From assembly GCA_039105265.1 (NCBI GenBank), contig JAPFFF010000016.1:434001-498000 (forward strand): a stretch of DNA of 64,000 nucleotides, given 5' to 3'. The position numbers and the translations under genes were made by a program. The stretch is from Tritrichomonas musculus (lineage: Eukaryota; Parabasalia; Tritrichomonadida; Tritrichomonadidae). Of the stretch, positions 49,301-56,895 are shown in pieces. The notes under the pieces were generated by a model. That model saw nothing but the letters and a program-made list of their open reading frames with translations, had not been told where the DNA came from and did not search any database. Position 1 is the first letter of the stretch. Every line of letters begins with the position of its first letter.

Positions 49301-51787
49301 TATTATGACGATGACGACGAAGACTTGTTTTATTCATTCTTGATTGATAATTACGAAAACAGGAAGAGAAAAACACAAATGCTGCCTGAACTTCCATCAA
49401 CGAAGATTCTTCAAGCAACGAAATATGGAGATCCTGACACTTTTTTCCTCATGACAAATTCGCCGAAAAATCATGATTTTGACTGCGAATATGAAAGTGA
49501 TGATGAAAACATCAGCGATGATGACGAGCAGCTTGAATTACTACAAGTAATGATAAGCGATCCTTTGCAACAAGAGACACTTCAAAACTTGAGGCAGACC
49601 AGTTATCAATTCAATAAAATTGACCCAAAAAGTGCTTCAAAAATTCGCGCAATTCCAAATGATCCGCCCAAAGAAGACCCGAAGATGCCGAAGTTCTTTG
49701 ATTCGCTCTACCAGAACAAGAAGAAGTATTGCTTCAGAATCACATCGACTTCGAACTACAGAATGAAGCATCGTTCGTCTTCGTCGGCTGCCAACTTGAT
49801 CAATTTCGTGTCGAGAGATGAAAGAAGTAGCAGTGCTGCTGTTGGCGTAACAAGCGGCGTTGCTGTGAATGACTTCATCGACACAGCAGCTATTAATTCA
49901 AGCTCAAATTACGACACTCTTCAGAGCTCAAGCAGCGGAATAAACATTCCTTCTATCACTGACCATCACTTCGAATTCGACCACCAGGAGCATCACAGAT
50001 TGAGCCAGAAGAGGACGAACTCGTCGGCTTTGAATTCGCAGCCAATTGCAAGAAACGCTTCTTCGCAACTGAAGATGTCACAGAGATTCCGAACGGCTCC
50101 GAATAACTCGAATAACAGCTCGTTCTCTTCAATCTTGTCTAATATCTCATTCAACACGCCAGTGCAGTCAAACTTGATGGAGCTGAGCCAGATAGAGAAC
50201 GAGAGCAGCGAGGACGGACTGATGCCTGACACAGTCGTGAATCCTTCACAACCGTCGCAATTCAATCTCAACGGAAGCTTCAAATACAGTATGAATATGG
50301 GACAGAAAGGAAATGTTCAGGCAAGCAGCGTCACATTCGCTGTCGACGAGTCCTCGTCCAGCGGAGAGATGCTCATCGACGATGCAGATAATGCGGCGAA
50401 GCCAAAGTCACTGCAAAAGCAAAACACTGTCAAAACCGCAACCGTTGCGCCTCCTGTGAATGCTAAAGTGAATAGTGCTAGGAAGGACGTGCAGTGCTTC
50501 TCATCCGACAGCGGCGAGGCAAGCGACGACGGGCAGGTAAAGAAGACAGTCATGCTGAACAATAAAAATAACTCGTACAGCTCAAATAGCGGTGAGGCAA
50601 GCGACGGAATGGCGCCTCCTCCCGACAGCCAGTCTGCAAAGAAGGCACAGCAGCAGGCAATGCCGAAGACTGTGCAGAAGGCTGCTTCCTACAGCTCGAA
50701 TAGTGGTGAGGCGAGTGACGACATGATGCCTCCTCCTGATGCACAGCAAGTGAAGAAGACGCAGGCGCAGCAGCAGGTAAGATCGCAGACTGTGCAGAAG
50801 GCTGCTTCTTACAGCTCGAACAGCGGCGAGGCGAGTGACGACATGATGCCTCCTCCTGATGCACAGCAAGTGAAGAAGATTGCTTATCCAGACTTCGGAC
50901 AGAACCAGACTCAAGTCAAGGCACCGCAGACACAAACACAGCCTGCAAAAGCTGCTTCATACAGCTCGAATAGTGGTGAGGCGAGTGACGACATGATGCC
51001 TCCTCCTGATGCACAGCAAGTGAAGAAGATTGCTTATCCAAACTTCGGACAGAACCAAACTCAGTTCCAAGCACCGCAGACACAAACACAGCCTGCAAAA
51101 GCTGCTTCTTATAGTTCAAACAGTGGTGAGGCGAGTGACGACATGATGCCTCCTCCTGATGCACAGCAAGTGAAGAAAATATCATATCCAAACTTCGGAC
51201 AGAACCAAACTCAAGTTAAGGCACCGCAGACACAACCACAGCCTGCAAAAGCTGCTTCCTATAGTTCAAACAGCGGCGAGGCGAGTGACGACATGATGCC
51301 TCCTCCTGATGCACAGCAAGTGAAGAAAATAACATATCCAAACTTCGGACAGAACCAAACTCAGTTCCAAGCACCGCAGACACAAACACAGAAGGCTGCT
51401 TCATACAGCTCGAACAGCGGCGAGGCAAGCGACGACATGATGCCTCCTTCTGACGCGCAGCCAACTAGGAAGATCACGTACCCAAGCTTCTCATCTGACA
51501 CGAATCAGCCGCAGCAAAGCCAGCAGCCTCCTCAGCCCGCGCCAGGTCCTGCCTCATACAGCTCGAACAGCGGTGAGGCGAGCGACGACATGATGCCTCC
51601 TCCAGACGCGCAGCCGCTCAGGAAGATCGAGTACCCAAACTTTGGCGCCAGCCAGCAACAGCAACAGCAGCAGCAAGCGCCGCCAATGGCTGCCTCATAC
51701 AGCTCGAACAGCGGCGAGGCGAGCGACGACATGATGCCTCCTCCAGACGTTGAGCCGCCGAGGAAGATCGATTACCCAAAGTTTTGA
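46376..51787 (+). CDS. CARMIL-like leucine-rich repeat protein with C-terminal tandem repeats
   Basis: An 1803-residue protein from the ATG at 46376 (an upstream in-frame ATG at 46313 would add 21 residues, but the initiator motif lies between). Residues about 1-125 look like a PH-like domain as in CARMIL proteins (TYTLVYTPIGFFIIS, IVVSLFDIIGFDF, CRFGNSQTILLEID). Residues about 220-640 are irregular leucine-rich repeats (LEVFNLTYID, CLELRKCKF, LKFLSLNNVF, LEHLNISAQQF). A long acidic/Ser-rich linker follows. The last 430 residues are ten copies of a unit with the core YSSNSGEASDDMMPPPD and KI-YPNFG. CARMIL scaffolds uncap actin filaments through capping protein; an actin role is inference. Codons become clearly G+C-richer from about 47450 onward. 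Confidence 0.7.
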   Translation: MFGIKDANQNKDLINLINQFDTTILGIENVKAQINGKKINTYTLVYTPIGFFIISRLNLMRKCKAKIVVSLFDIIGFDFKSKNEILCRFGNSQTILLEIDNYKPFIQSILDHHSQMFYRSPFIKPIELNNFPESLHPTQPISPPSNIISLRYISICAKYQQPIDPETKHIFEIYEKSDKLSITFNFKCQPPINYHFISSPLMHEPLLHGLIFDQYSPHNVCKIIYSLLKYNKNIISIIMRNYNDLTYEQFGFSNLKNPSVVSWHFSNLSLTDQRLSLFFMEFKSYQGDLIQLSLDHIHFTTTSADRLAKLIAFHHCFRSLEVFNLTYIDGCGQNINKILNSFQKTVSQLRSLQKVTFANWNPQPSITSPPKPPNVKSSIQIPFQFIRTTSVRYLSLISFDLRMVNYKIVLPSNINCLELRKCKFNCCSLMNVLEAALSINSPCILSLAEMEIDNGELQQFYQESSKIQSFKNLVEFDYSCNSIPTHFVKEFNRIFISPSLKFLSLNNVFGPNQITELAAVLAACETNCQLWGLELMGGKIKRTIGPKLKEVFPFIIPQTQLEHLNISAQQFTDMIINDVYNFFDSMKNLLYLSVDGSAINKLQTLFDFYEHIFVKTRSRAITRPFMDLDSLIIGNNVEETIHSSMFLTFKQRMLSQMTPSDRFIRTFYYIRYPDMNRFQTFLSVFPLAATELPSNDKYGINCITQTSIPLRSLSDFDFQEIRTAEEIGTYQASLFHSPFDYVPPIKSELKSFELPPALKKFKGSYVYDANLTRPEIKKKVKPREIVHRYQGMINVKNKPLFRNLTIIEDLFDNIKNMEIINGDENLDSNRNNLNGLFNLPKLEPPVIIPKEAFEIIVEQMETLEDPTVESENDLSDKKLSLTSKSRIVSATQSLCSSLRTNKLSSGSNVFHLNSSMSSNELPFIKSNIASPLLSIVPIYETASDARIMASSSDPPIALDANSTFLTDDENDESDEYYDDDDEDLFYSFLIDNYENRKRKTQMLPELPSTKILQATKYGDPDTFFLMTNSPKNHDFDCEYESDDENISDDDEQLELLQVMISDPLQQETLQNLRQTSYQFNKIDPKSASKIRAIPNDPPKEDPKMPKFFDSLYQNKKKYCFRITSTSNYRMKHRSSSSAANLINFVSRDERSSSAAVGVTSGVAVNDFIDTAAINSSSNYDTLQSSSSGINIPSITDHHFEFDHQEHHRLSQKRTNSSALNSQPIARNASSQLKMSQRFRTAPNNSNNSSFSSILSNISFNTPVQSNLMELSQIENESSEDGLMPDTVVNPSQPSQFNLNGSFKYSMNMGQKGNVQASSVTFAVDESSSSGEMLIDDADNAAKPKSLQKQNTVKTATVAPPVNAKVNSARKDVQCFSSDSGEASDDGQVKKTVMLNNKNNSYSSNSGEASDGMAPPPDSQSAKKAQQQAMPKTVQKAASYSSNSGEASDDMMPPPDAQQVKKTQAQQQVRSQTVQKAASYSSNSGEASDDMMPPPDAQQVKKIAYPDFGQNQTQVKAPQTQTQPAKAASYSSNSGEASDDMMPPPDAQQVKKIAYPNFGQNQTQFQAPQTQTQPAKAASYSSNSGEASDDMMPPPDAQQVKKISYPNFGQNQTQVKAPQTQPQPAKAASYSSNSGEASDDMMPPPDAQQVKKITYPNFGQNQTQFQAPQTQTQKAASYSSNSGEASDDMMPPSDAQPTRKITYPSFSSDTNQPQQSQQPPQPAPGPASYSSNSGEASDDMMPPPDAQPLRKIEYPNFGASQQQQQQQQAPPMAASYSSNSGEASDDMMPPPDVEPPRKIDYPKF
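50496..51787 (+). repeat. Coding tandem repeat (about 48-residue unit, ten copies)
   Basis: Two degenerate leading copies (SSDSGEASDDG, then SSNSGEASDGMAPPPD) are followed by eight copies of YSSNSGEASDDMMPP(P/S)D. From the fourth copy each core is followed by K-I-x-Y-P-x-F and a Gln-rich spacer; the protein ends exactly on this motif (KIDYPKF). Unit length is about 120-150 bases. Middle copies are nearly identical in DNA, the last three are diverged and use G+C-richer codons. Confidence 0.95.
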
Positions 51788-52069
51788 CTTTCATCCAGTG
51801 ATATAGAAAACTTTTGAGTTTTCATATTCATCACAAAAAATAGCACGGAAATTATATTTTAATGTGAATAAAATCTGTTTTGATTTGTATTAAATATGTT
51901 CATTGTTTTTGTTTTGCTCTATGCTTTTTTTTTTTTTTTTCTTCTTCTTTTAATTTTGTAATATTTATTTTAATAATAATGAAGCTAGTAATTGCATATT
52001 TAAATGTAATGTATAATGCTTATCATAATTTTTTTATTATGAAATAAAATAATTTATTCTATGCTGATA
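51788..52069. other. 3' flank of the CARMIL-like gene
   Basis: A+T-rich, with a T run at about 51927-51940. No gene is seen. Confidence 0.5.
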
Positions 52070-52220
52070 TAGCCCTTCGGCGGTTTTGTAAAATACGGCT
52101 ATTTGGTCGTTCATTGAATAGTTTATTTTACAAAATTTCTACGGCACACGGCAAAAGTGCAACTTTTTGAATATTTTACATTAAAAAATCTTCAATTACG
52201 GCATACGGCCGAAAGGGATA
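52070..52220. mobile_element. Miniature inverted-repeat element with 9-base target duplication
   Basis: A 151-base element. The ends read TAGCCCTTCGGC (left) and TATCCCTTTCGGC (right, opposite strand), and ATGCTGATA abuts both ends (52061-52069 and 52221-52229; a following T makes 10 bases ambiguous). Inside are several ACGGC(A/C)-type words. It lies 100 bases upstream of the LD-carboxypeptidase-like gene, so it may touch its promoter. Confidence 0.72.
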
Positions 52221-52319
52221 ATGCTGATATATGAAAGATTTAATAAAATCAATTTTTATTGAATTATTCTGAGTATATTCAATTTTTCAATCATTTTTAA
52301 AATTTTAAAAATTTTCTAA

Positions 52320-53357
52320 ATGATTAAACCAAAACTCTTGAAAAAAGGAGATAAAATTGCAGTTGTTAGCCTTTCTTGGGGAGGAGCAGGTGATCCACAA
52401 TTAATACATAAATATAATATTGGAAAAAAACGATTAGAAACAGAATTTGGACTGGAAGTAATTGCAATGCCAAACGCTCTAAAAGGGACTGAATTTGTTT
52501 CTAATCATCCAGAATTAAGAGCACAAGATTTGATGGATGCTTTCAAAGATCCAACTATAAATGCAATTTTTTGCTCAATCGGAGGTGATGATTCAATTCG
52601 TCTTCTTCCTTATATTGACTATGAAATTATTAAAAATAATCCAAAAATATTCATGGGCTATTCTGACACAACAATCAATCATTTCATGATGTACAAAGCA
52701 GGTCTTGTTTCATTTTATGGTCCAAGTGTAATGGCAGAATTTGGAGAATATGTTAAAATGCCAGATTACACGATTGATGCTGTTAAAAGCATTCTTTTTG
52801 GCAATTCAACTGGATATGAAATGATTTCAAGCTCTATTTGGTCGAGTGATTTTATTAGTTGGGATGAAGCGCATCAAAATATTCAGAAAAAGTTTATTCC
52901 AGATACTCATGGTTATGAAATTTTGCAAGGAAAAGGAAAAGTTCAGGGCCACTTCTTGGGTGGTTGTATTGATGTTTTCATGATGGCAGTTGGAACAGAA
53001 ATCTTTCCATCATTAGAAAAGTGGAAAAAAGCAATTTTATTCATCGAGACAAGCGAAGAAAAGCCATCCCCTCAAATTGTGATATACGCACTCAGAAATC
53101 TTGCAGCACAGAAAATTCTTAGTGTTATAAGTGCTATCATGGTTGGAAAACCTTGTCAGGAAAGCTTTTATAATGAGTATAAGGAAGCTATTGTTCAAGT
53201 TGTCAACAAGGAAGAAAATCTGAAAGATATCCCAATAATATACAATGTCAATTTCGGTCATGCATGCCCAATTGGAGTCATCCCGTATGGAATTCAAGCT
53301 GAAATAGATTGTGATAAGAAGAAAATCACTTTGCTTGAAAGCTGTTGTTTGGACTAA
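52320..53357 (+). CDS. LD-carboxypeptidase/MccF-like serine peptidase (family S66)
   Basis: A 345-residue cytosolic enzyme of peptidase family S66, whose bacterial members cut the L,D bond of murein tetrapeptides or, as MccF, cleave microcin C. The N-terminal half has KKGDKIAVVSLSWGGAG, RAQDLMDAFKDPTINAIFCSIGG and the nucleophile elbow FMGYSDTT with S115. The C-terminal half has FIETSEEKPSP with E243 and VNFGHACPIGVIPYG with H314. S115/E243/H314 match the S118/E243/H311 triad of MccF in order and spacing. There is no signal peptide. The family is bacterial, so lateral transfer is likely, though codon use now looks like that of the host. TCATT at 52291-52295 is an initiator candidate. Confidence 0.88.
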   Translation: MIKPKLLKKGDKIAVVSLSWGGAGDPQLIHKYNIGKKRLETEFGLEVIAMPNALKGTEFVSNHPELRAQDLMDAFKDPTINAIFCSIGGDDSIRLLPYIDYEIIKNNPKIFMGYSDTTINHFMMYKAGLVSFYGPSVMAEFGEYVKMPDYTIDAVKSILFGNSTGYEMISSSIWSSDFISWDEAHQNIQKKFIPDTHGYEILQGKGKVQGHFLGGCIDVFMMAVGTEIFPSLEKWKKAILFIETSEEKPSPQIVIYALRNLAAQKILSVISAIMVGKPCQESFYNEYKEAIVQVVNKEENLKDIPIIYNVNFGHACPIGVIPYGIQAEIDCDKKKITLLESCCLD

Positions 53358-53876
53358 GTTGTCAATGATAATCATTGGCAAAAAATTTTGCAAAATTATT
53401 GTTGATACAAATCGGTATCAAATGAATAATAGTATTGTTTATTAACTAAAAGTTATATGACTGGAATTAAAAATAATGATTTTGTGATTTGTTATACAAA
53501 AGAATGCTCTTTTATCCCTTTTGTTATCATTTATTTGAATGGAATTTATATATTTTCTTTAACTTATTTAATAGATTAAATGATAATGAAATCAAGCCTA
53601 AACCATTAAAATTTGAAAAAAAAATTTAGACATGCTTTATCGATGAAAATAAATACTTTTGGATTTTACATATGTATGAACATATTTCAATTCTCTGATT
53701 TTTTCATTTTTATTTTGGATATGTTTTATATGATAATTATTCTTTTGAATGGAATTTATTTTATGGAAAAGTTATTATTTCCTGTAACAAAAATTCTATT
53801 TATATTATAATATCAGAGAAATTAGTATTATTTTTTGAGATATTAACCTAAAATGTTTAATCTTTAGAAAATTTAG
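53358..53876. other. Spacer between two plus-strand genes
   Basis: A+T-rich, 519 bases. A 65-codon hydrophobic frame at 53613-53810 is low complexity and not supported. Confidence 0.5.
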
Positions 53877-55301
53877 ATGGAAAAAGAAAGTTTGTTTTTT
53901 TCTCTTGGAATAGACAATTTGAAAAATGTTCCTTTCCATAAATATGAAAGTGATTTTACATTCGTTGTAAACGGAGAACGATACGAAACCACTCGATATG
54001 TAGCAGATCTTCTTTCACCAGCTATCCGGCAAATGCATTTTACAGATAAGTCGATTGATGAATTTAGTCTCAATATTAAAAATCTTAATGATTCCAAAAA
54101 ATCGCCGCATGTTGATTATTTCAATGATTTTTTAAATCTTGCCACTTTTCATCATTTTACGATTGATTCAGATCACCAAAAGTATTATATGGAATATTTT
54201 TATAATCTTGGGAATATCGATGAATACACAAGAATTCGCAACAACTATTTTTCTGAATTAACAACTGAAAATGCTGTTGAAATTCTCATTTCATTGATTG
54301 ATATATATTCAAATATACCTCAAGAATTTAATTTAAAGATGAATCCTATCAAAGACGTCATTGATTTTGTATCAAATAATTTCGAAGAAATTAATAAAGA
54401 AGAATTAAAAAAATTAAATTTTGAAATAATTGAAGAAATCATTCAAAGTAACTCCCTTAGATTAAACAATGAAAGTTCTTTATTAGATTTTATTTTATCA
54501 CTATATGAATATGATCATTCATTTTGCGATTTATTTGAATATGTTCAATTTAGAAATGTCAGTGAAGAATCACTTATATCATTTATTGACGAATTTGAAA
54601 TCGAAGATCTCAATCAAAATATCTGGAATTCAATATGCGCACGATTATTACCCAAATCAAAGGAATTTGCATTAATTAAAGTCAATTCCATCCGATATGT
54701 TCCTAACTTCATTGAATTCAAACCAGAGGAAGGAAAAGAGTTCAATGGCATCATCCACTTTTTGAGTGACCAATTGAATAGTAATTTGGTCGAAAACAAA
54801 ATTATTGAAATTTCCTCCAATTCAATTCTTTCTGAAGTTTACCATCCTAATAATTTGATTGATTATAAGCATAACAACTATTATCATTCAAAAGATAACG
54901 GTGATGCCTTTGTTTTGTTCGATTTTAAAGACAAACTTGTCCAAATAAAGAATTACTCAATCAAGTCAATGAACAACTTTGTTCATTACTCGCACCTGAG
55001 GAACTGGGTACTCGAAGTCTCAAGCGACAAAGAAAGCTGGAAAATAATTGACAGTCACGTTGACGATGATACTTTAAATGGTCCAGGTATAACAGTCAAT
55101 TTTGCTGTTAAAAAGAAGGATAACAATTTTCATCGTTTTGTCAGAATCAGACAGACCGGAAAAAGCTGGGATCCGAGGGGCAGTCACAATTTTATTGGCT
55201 TCTATTTCATCGAGTTCTTTGGAAGACTGATTCTTAATAATGAAAATGAAAATGAAGAGGAGGAAAAAGAACAATCAGATGATGAACTTTTAAATCCGTA
55301 A
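53877..55301 (+). CDS. BTB-like/F5-8 type C domain protein (copy 2)
   Basis: A 474-residue paralog of the protein at 39342-40781, same strand and same architecture. The BTB-like opening is NVPFHKYESDFTFVVNGERY and TTRYVADLLSPAIRQMH; a helical BACK-like middle follows; the F5/8 type C domain (about 295-460) shows HPNNLIDYKHNNYYHSKD, LRNWVLEVSSDKESWKIID and FVRIRQTGKSW. It ends in an acidic tail (Glu/Asp-rich from about 455) that the other copy lacks. The 3' half uses visibly more G+C-rich codons than the 5' half. No signal peptide or membrane segment. The role is unknown. Confidence 0.8.
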   Translation: MEKESLFFSLGIDNLKNVPFHKYESDFTFVVNGERYETTRYVADLLSPAIRQMHFTDKSIDEFSLNIKNLNDSKKSPHVDYFNDFLNLATFHHFTIDSDHQKYYMEYFYNLGNIDEYTRIRNNYFSELTTENAVEILISLIDIYSNIPQEFNLKMNPIKDVIDFVSNNFEEINKEELKKLNFEIIEEIIQSNSLRLNNESSLLDFILSLYEYDHSFCDLFEYVQFRNVSEESLISFIDEFEIEDLNQNIWNSICARLLPKSKEFALIKVNSIRYVPNFIEFKPEEGKEFNGIIHFLSDQLNSNLVENKIIEISSNSILSEVYHPNNLIDYKHNNYYHSKDNGDAFVLFDFKDKLVQIKNYSIKSMNNFVHYSHLRNWVLEVSSDKESWKIIDSHVDDDTLNGPGITVNFAVKKKDNNFHRFVRIRQTGKSWDPRGSHNFIGFYFIEFFGRLILNNENENEEEEKEQSDDELLNP

Positions 55302-55643
55302 ATTGTATTTAGTTAATCTTTTTTCAATCCAAATAAAATTGAAATTTAATTGATTTCTTTGATTTCTTTTGAAATGAGTGAGAAATATTTAAATTAAAAA
55401 TGTGGAAGAAAAATAAAGCAAGGAAGTAATGAGAGGTATTAAAGAAGCTTTTTTTGATTTCAAAGTAAAAATATCTGATTGTTTTTTTATAAAATTTTAT
55501 TTCAATGATGATTCAAGTTAATACTAATCCATTGGTTAACATCATATCCGAGGTATTTTAAAGGACTTTTTTGATTTGGATGATATTCACAAACGTAATC
55601 GGAACTATGACTGTTGTTTTCTCATTCATCCCAGCTCAATCAA
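55302..55643. other. Spacer between convergent coding regions
   Basis: 342 bases, A+T-rich, with nothing recognisable. Confidence 0.5.
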
Positions 55644-56472
55644 TTAGAATGGTTTTAGTTTGGCTTTGAATTTTTTAGTAGTTTTGCTTTTAATGCTTTC
55701 CAATGTGAAATGCACACGAATAAATCTGTAATCATGAGTTGTATGTTGTTAAAAGTTAAAACGTGGTTTAGCAGTTTGTGCATCTCCCCATGAATTCTTG
55801 CATATCATGCAATCTTTTTCAAAATCATACCATTCAACTAATGTTGAATGACGGTCATACAAGAATTCATGACCGTCATGTCTTCTGCACAGTCTTCGGC
55901 ATTGCCATTTGTATATGATTCTTCATTAGATTTTATTAATAATTCGCCATTTGCAGTGCCTATCCATCCTTGACTGCTTGTTGAAAAGCTGATTAATACA
56001 GATAATGTTAAAATATCACGAATTGAAACACTTTTAGTTACATCAAACAAAATTCCATACTTGAAATGTTTTTTAAGACGTTGTGGTGCTTCTTCAGGAC
56101 GTTCATCATCACCGTTGTTGTAATCTGCATATCGATAACATTCTGCAAAAGACTGTTGAGGCATTGAACCATAAATTCTAAGAATTTTATTAATATAAGC
56201 ACTATATGCTGCAAAAACATAGCAATTTTCATGAAAGTGTCCATATACATATGATTCATTAGTGTCTCGAATAAATCGTGATTCCAGTTTTCCCAGGAAA
56301 ACTGGGCCATCACTTATTTCTTCTTCTTCCTCTGCTCTGATATTTTTTAAAATAGAAGGAATTAGTAATTGAATGCTTCCAGGCTCTTTTGATCTTTCTT
56401 GTTGTTTAAGCTTTTTTTTTTTTATCCAAGTGTAATTCGTCTTAATTTTTGCTCTTCTTCATCCTTCATCAT
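55644..56472 (-). pseudogene. Broken papain-like (C1) cysteine peptidase
   Basis: Read on the minus strand from the ATG at 56472. After 17 codons the frame is lost in a run of 12 A (about 56411-56422). Past it a coherent protein follows: a Cys-nucleophile helix HENCYVFAAYSAYINKILRI, then SFAECYRYADYNNGDDERP and a long middle part. A second shift near 55880 moves the frame to GHEFLYDRHSTLVEWYDFE with the His candidate and CMICKNSWGD with the papain Asn motif NSWG. A TAA follows after PRFNF, yet RFIRVHFTLESI continues in frame to a final TAA at 55644-55646. Two frameshifts and one nonsense change show it is dead. The family call rests on the Cys, His and NSWG order; the His region is atypical. 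Confidence 0.65.
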
Positions 56473-56895
56473 TGTTTATTATTAAAGTGATATGATTAAT
56501 TATTCATATTTGAAAAATATAAATTAACTTCGAATTGGTTGAAAATTTTGAATGTTTTAGAGAGTTTACTGCAAGATATTTCCTCATATAATTATTTCAT
56601 ATTAGTGAGCTATTATTGATTATTATTTGTTATAATTATGATTGTTATATTGGTTTATTTGTTTATATTTGGTGCCTTAAATCTTTTTTAATTGATAAAA
56701 ATTGAAATTATTAGCATCTTTTAAGGAAATCAATGATTAACTTCAAACAAAAATAAAGAAATTATCAGCAACTGAATAATAAAATGAATAAGAAATCAAA
56801 AAAAAGAAAAAGAAAAGTATCACGGTATAAATTTCTTTAATCACAAAAAAAAAATAATATAATATATAAAAAAAAGTGTTAAAAATAAAAGCCTA
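56473..56895. other. Spacer
   Basis: A+T-rich, 423 bases, between the peptidase relic and the 3' end of the large unknown gene. A-runs occur near 56846-56853. No gene. Confidence 0.5.

Noticed and set aside
50317-51732. Several minus-strand frames opposite the CARMIL-like repeats
   Set aside because: They repeat with the same period as the sense repeats and have biased Cys/His/Arg composition, so they are shadows of the tandem repeat.
53613-53810. 65-codon hydrophobic plus-strand frame
   Set aside because: Low complexity, no initiator or homologous motif, and short spacer context.
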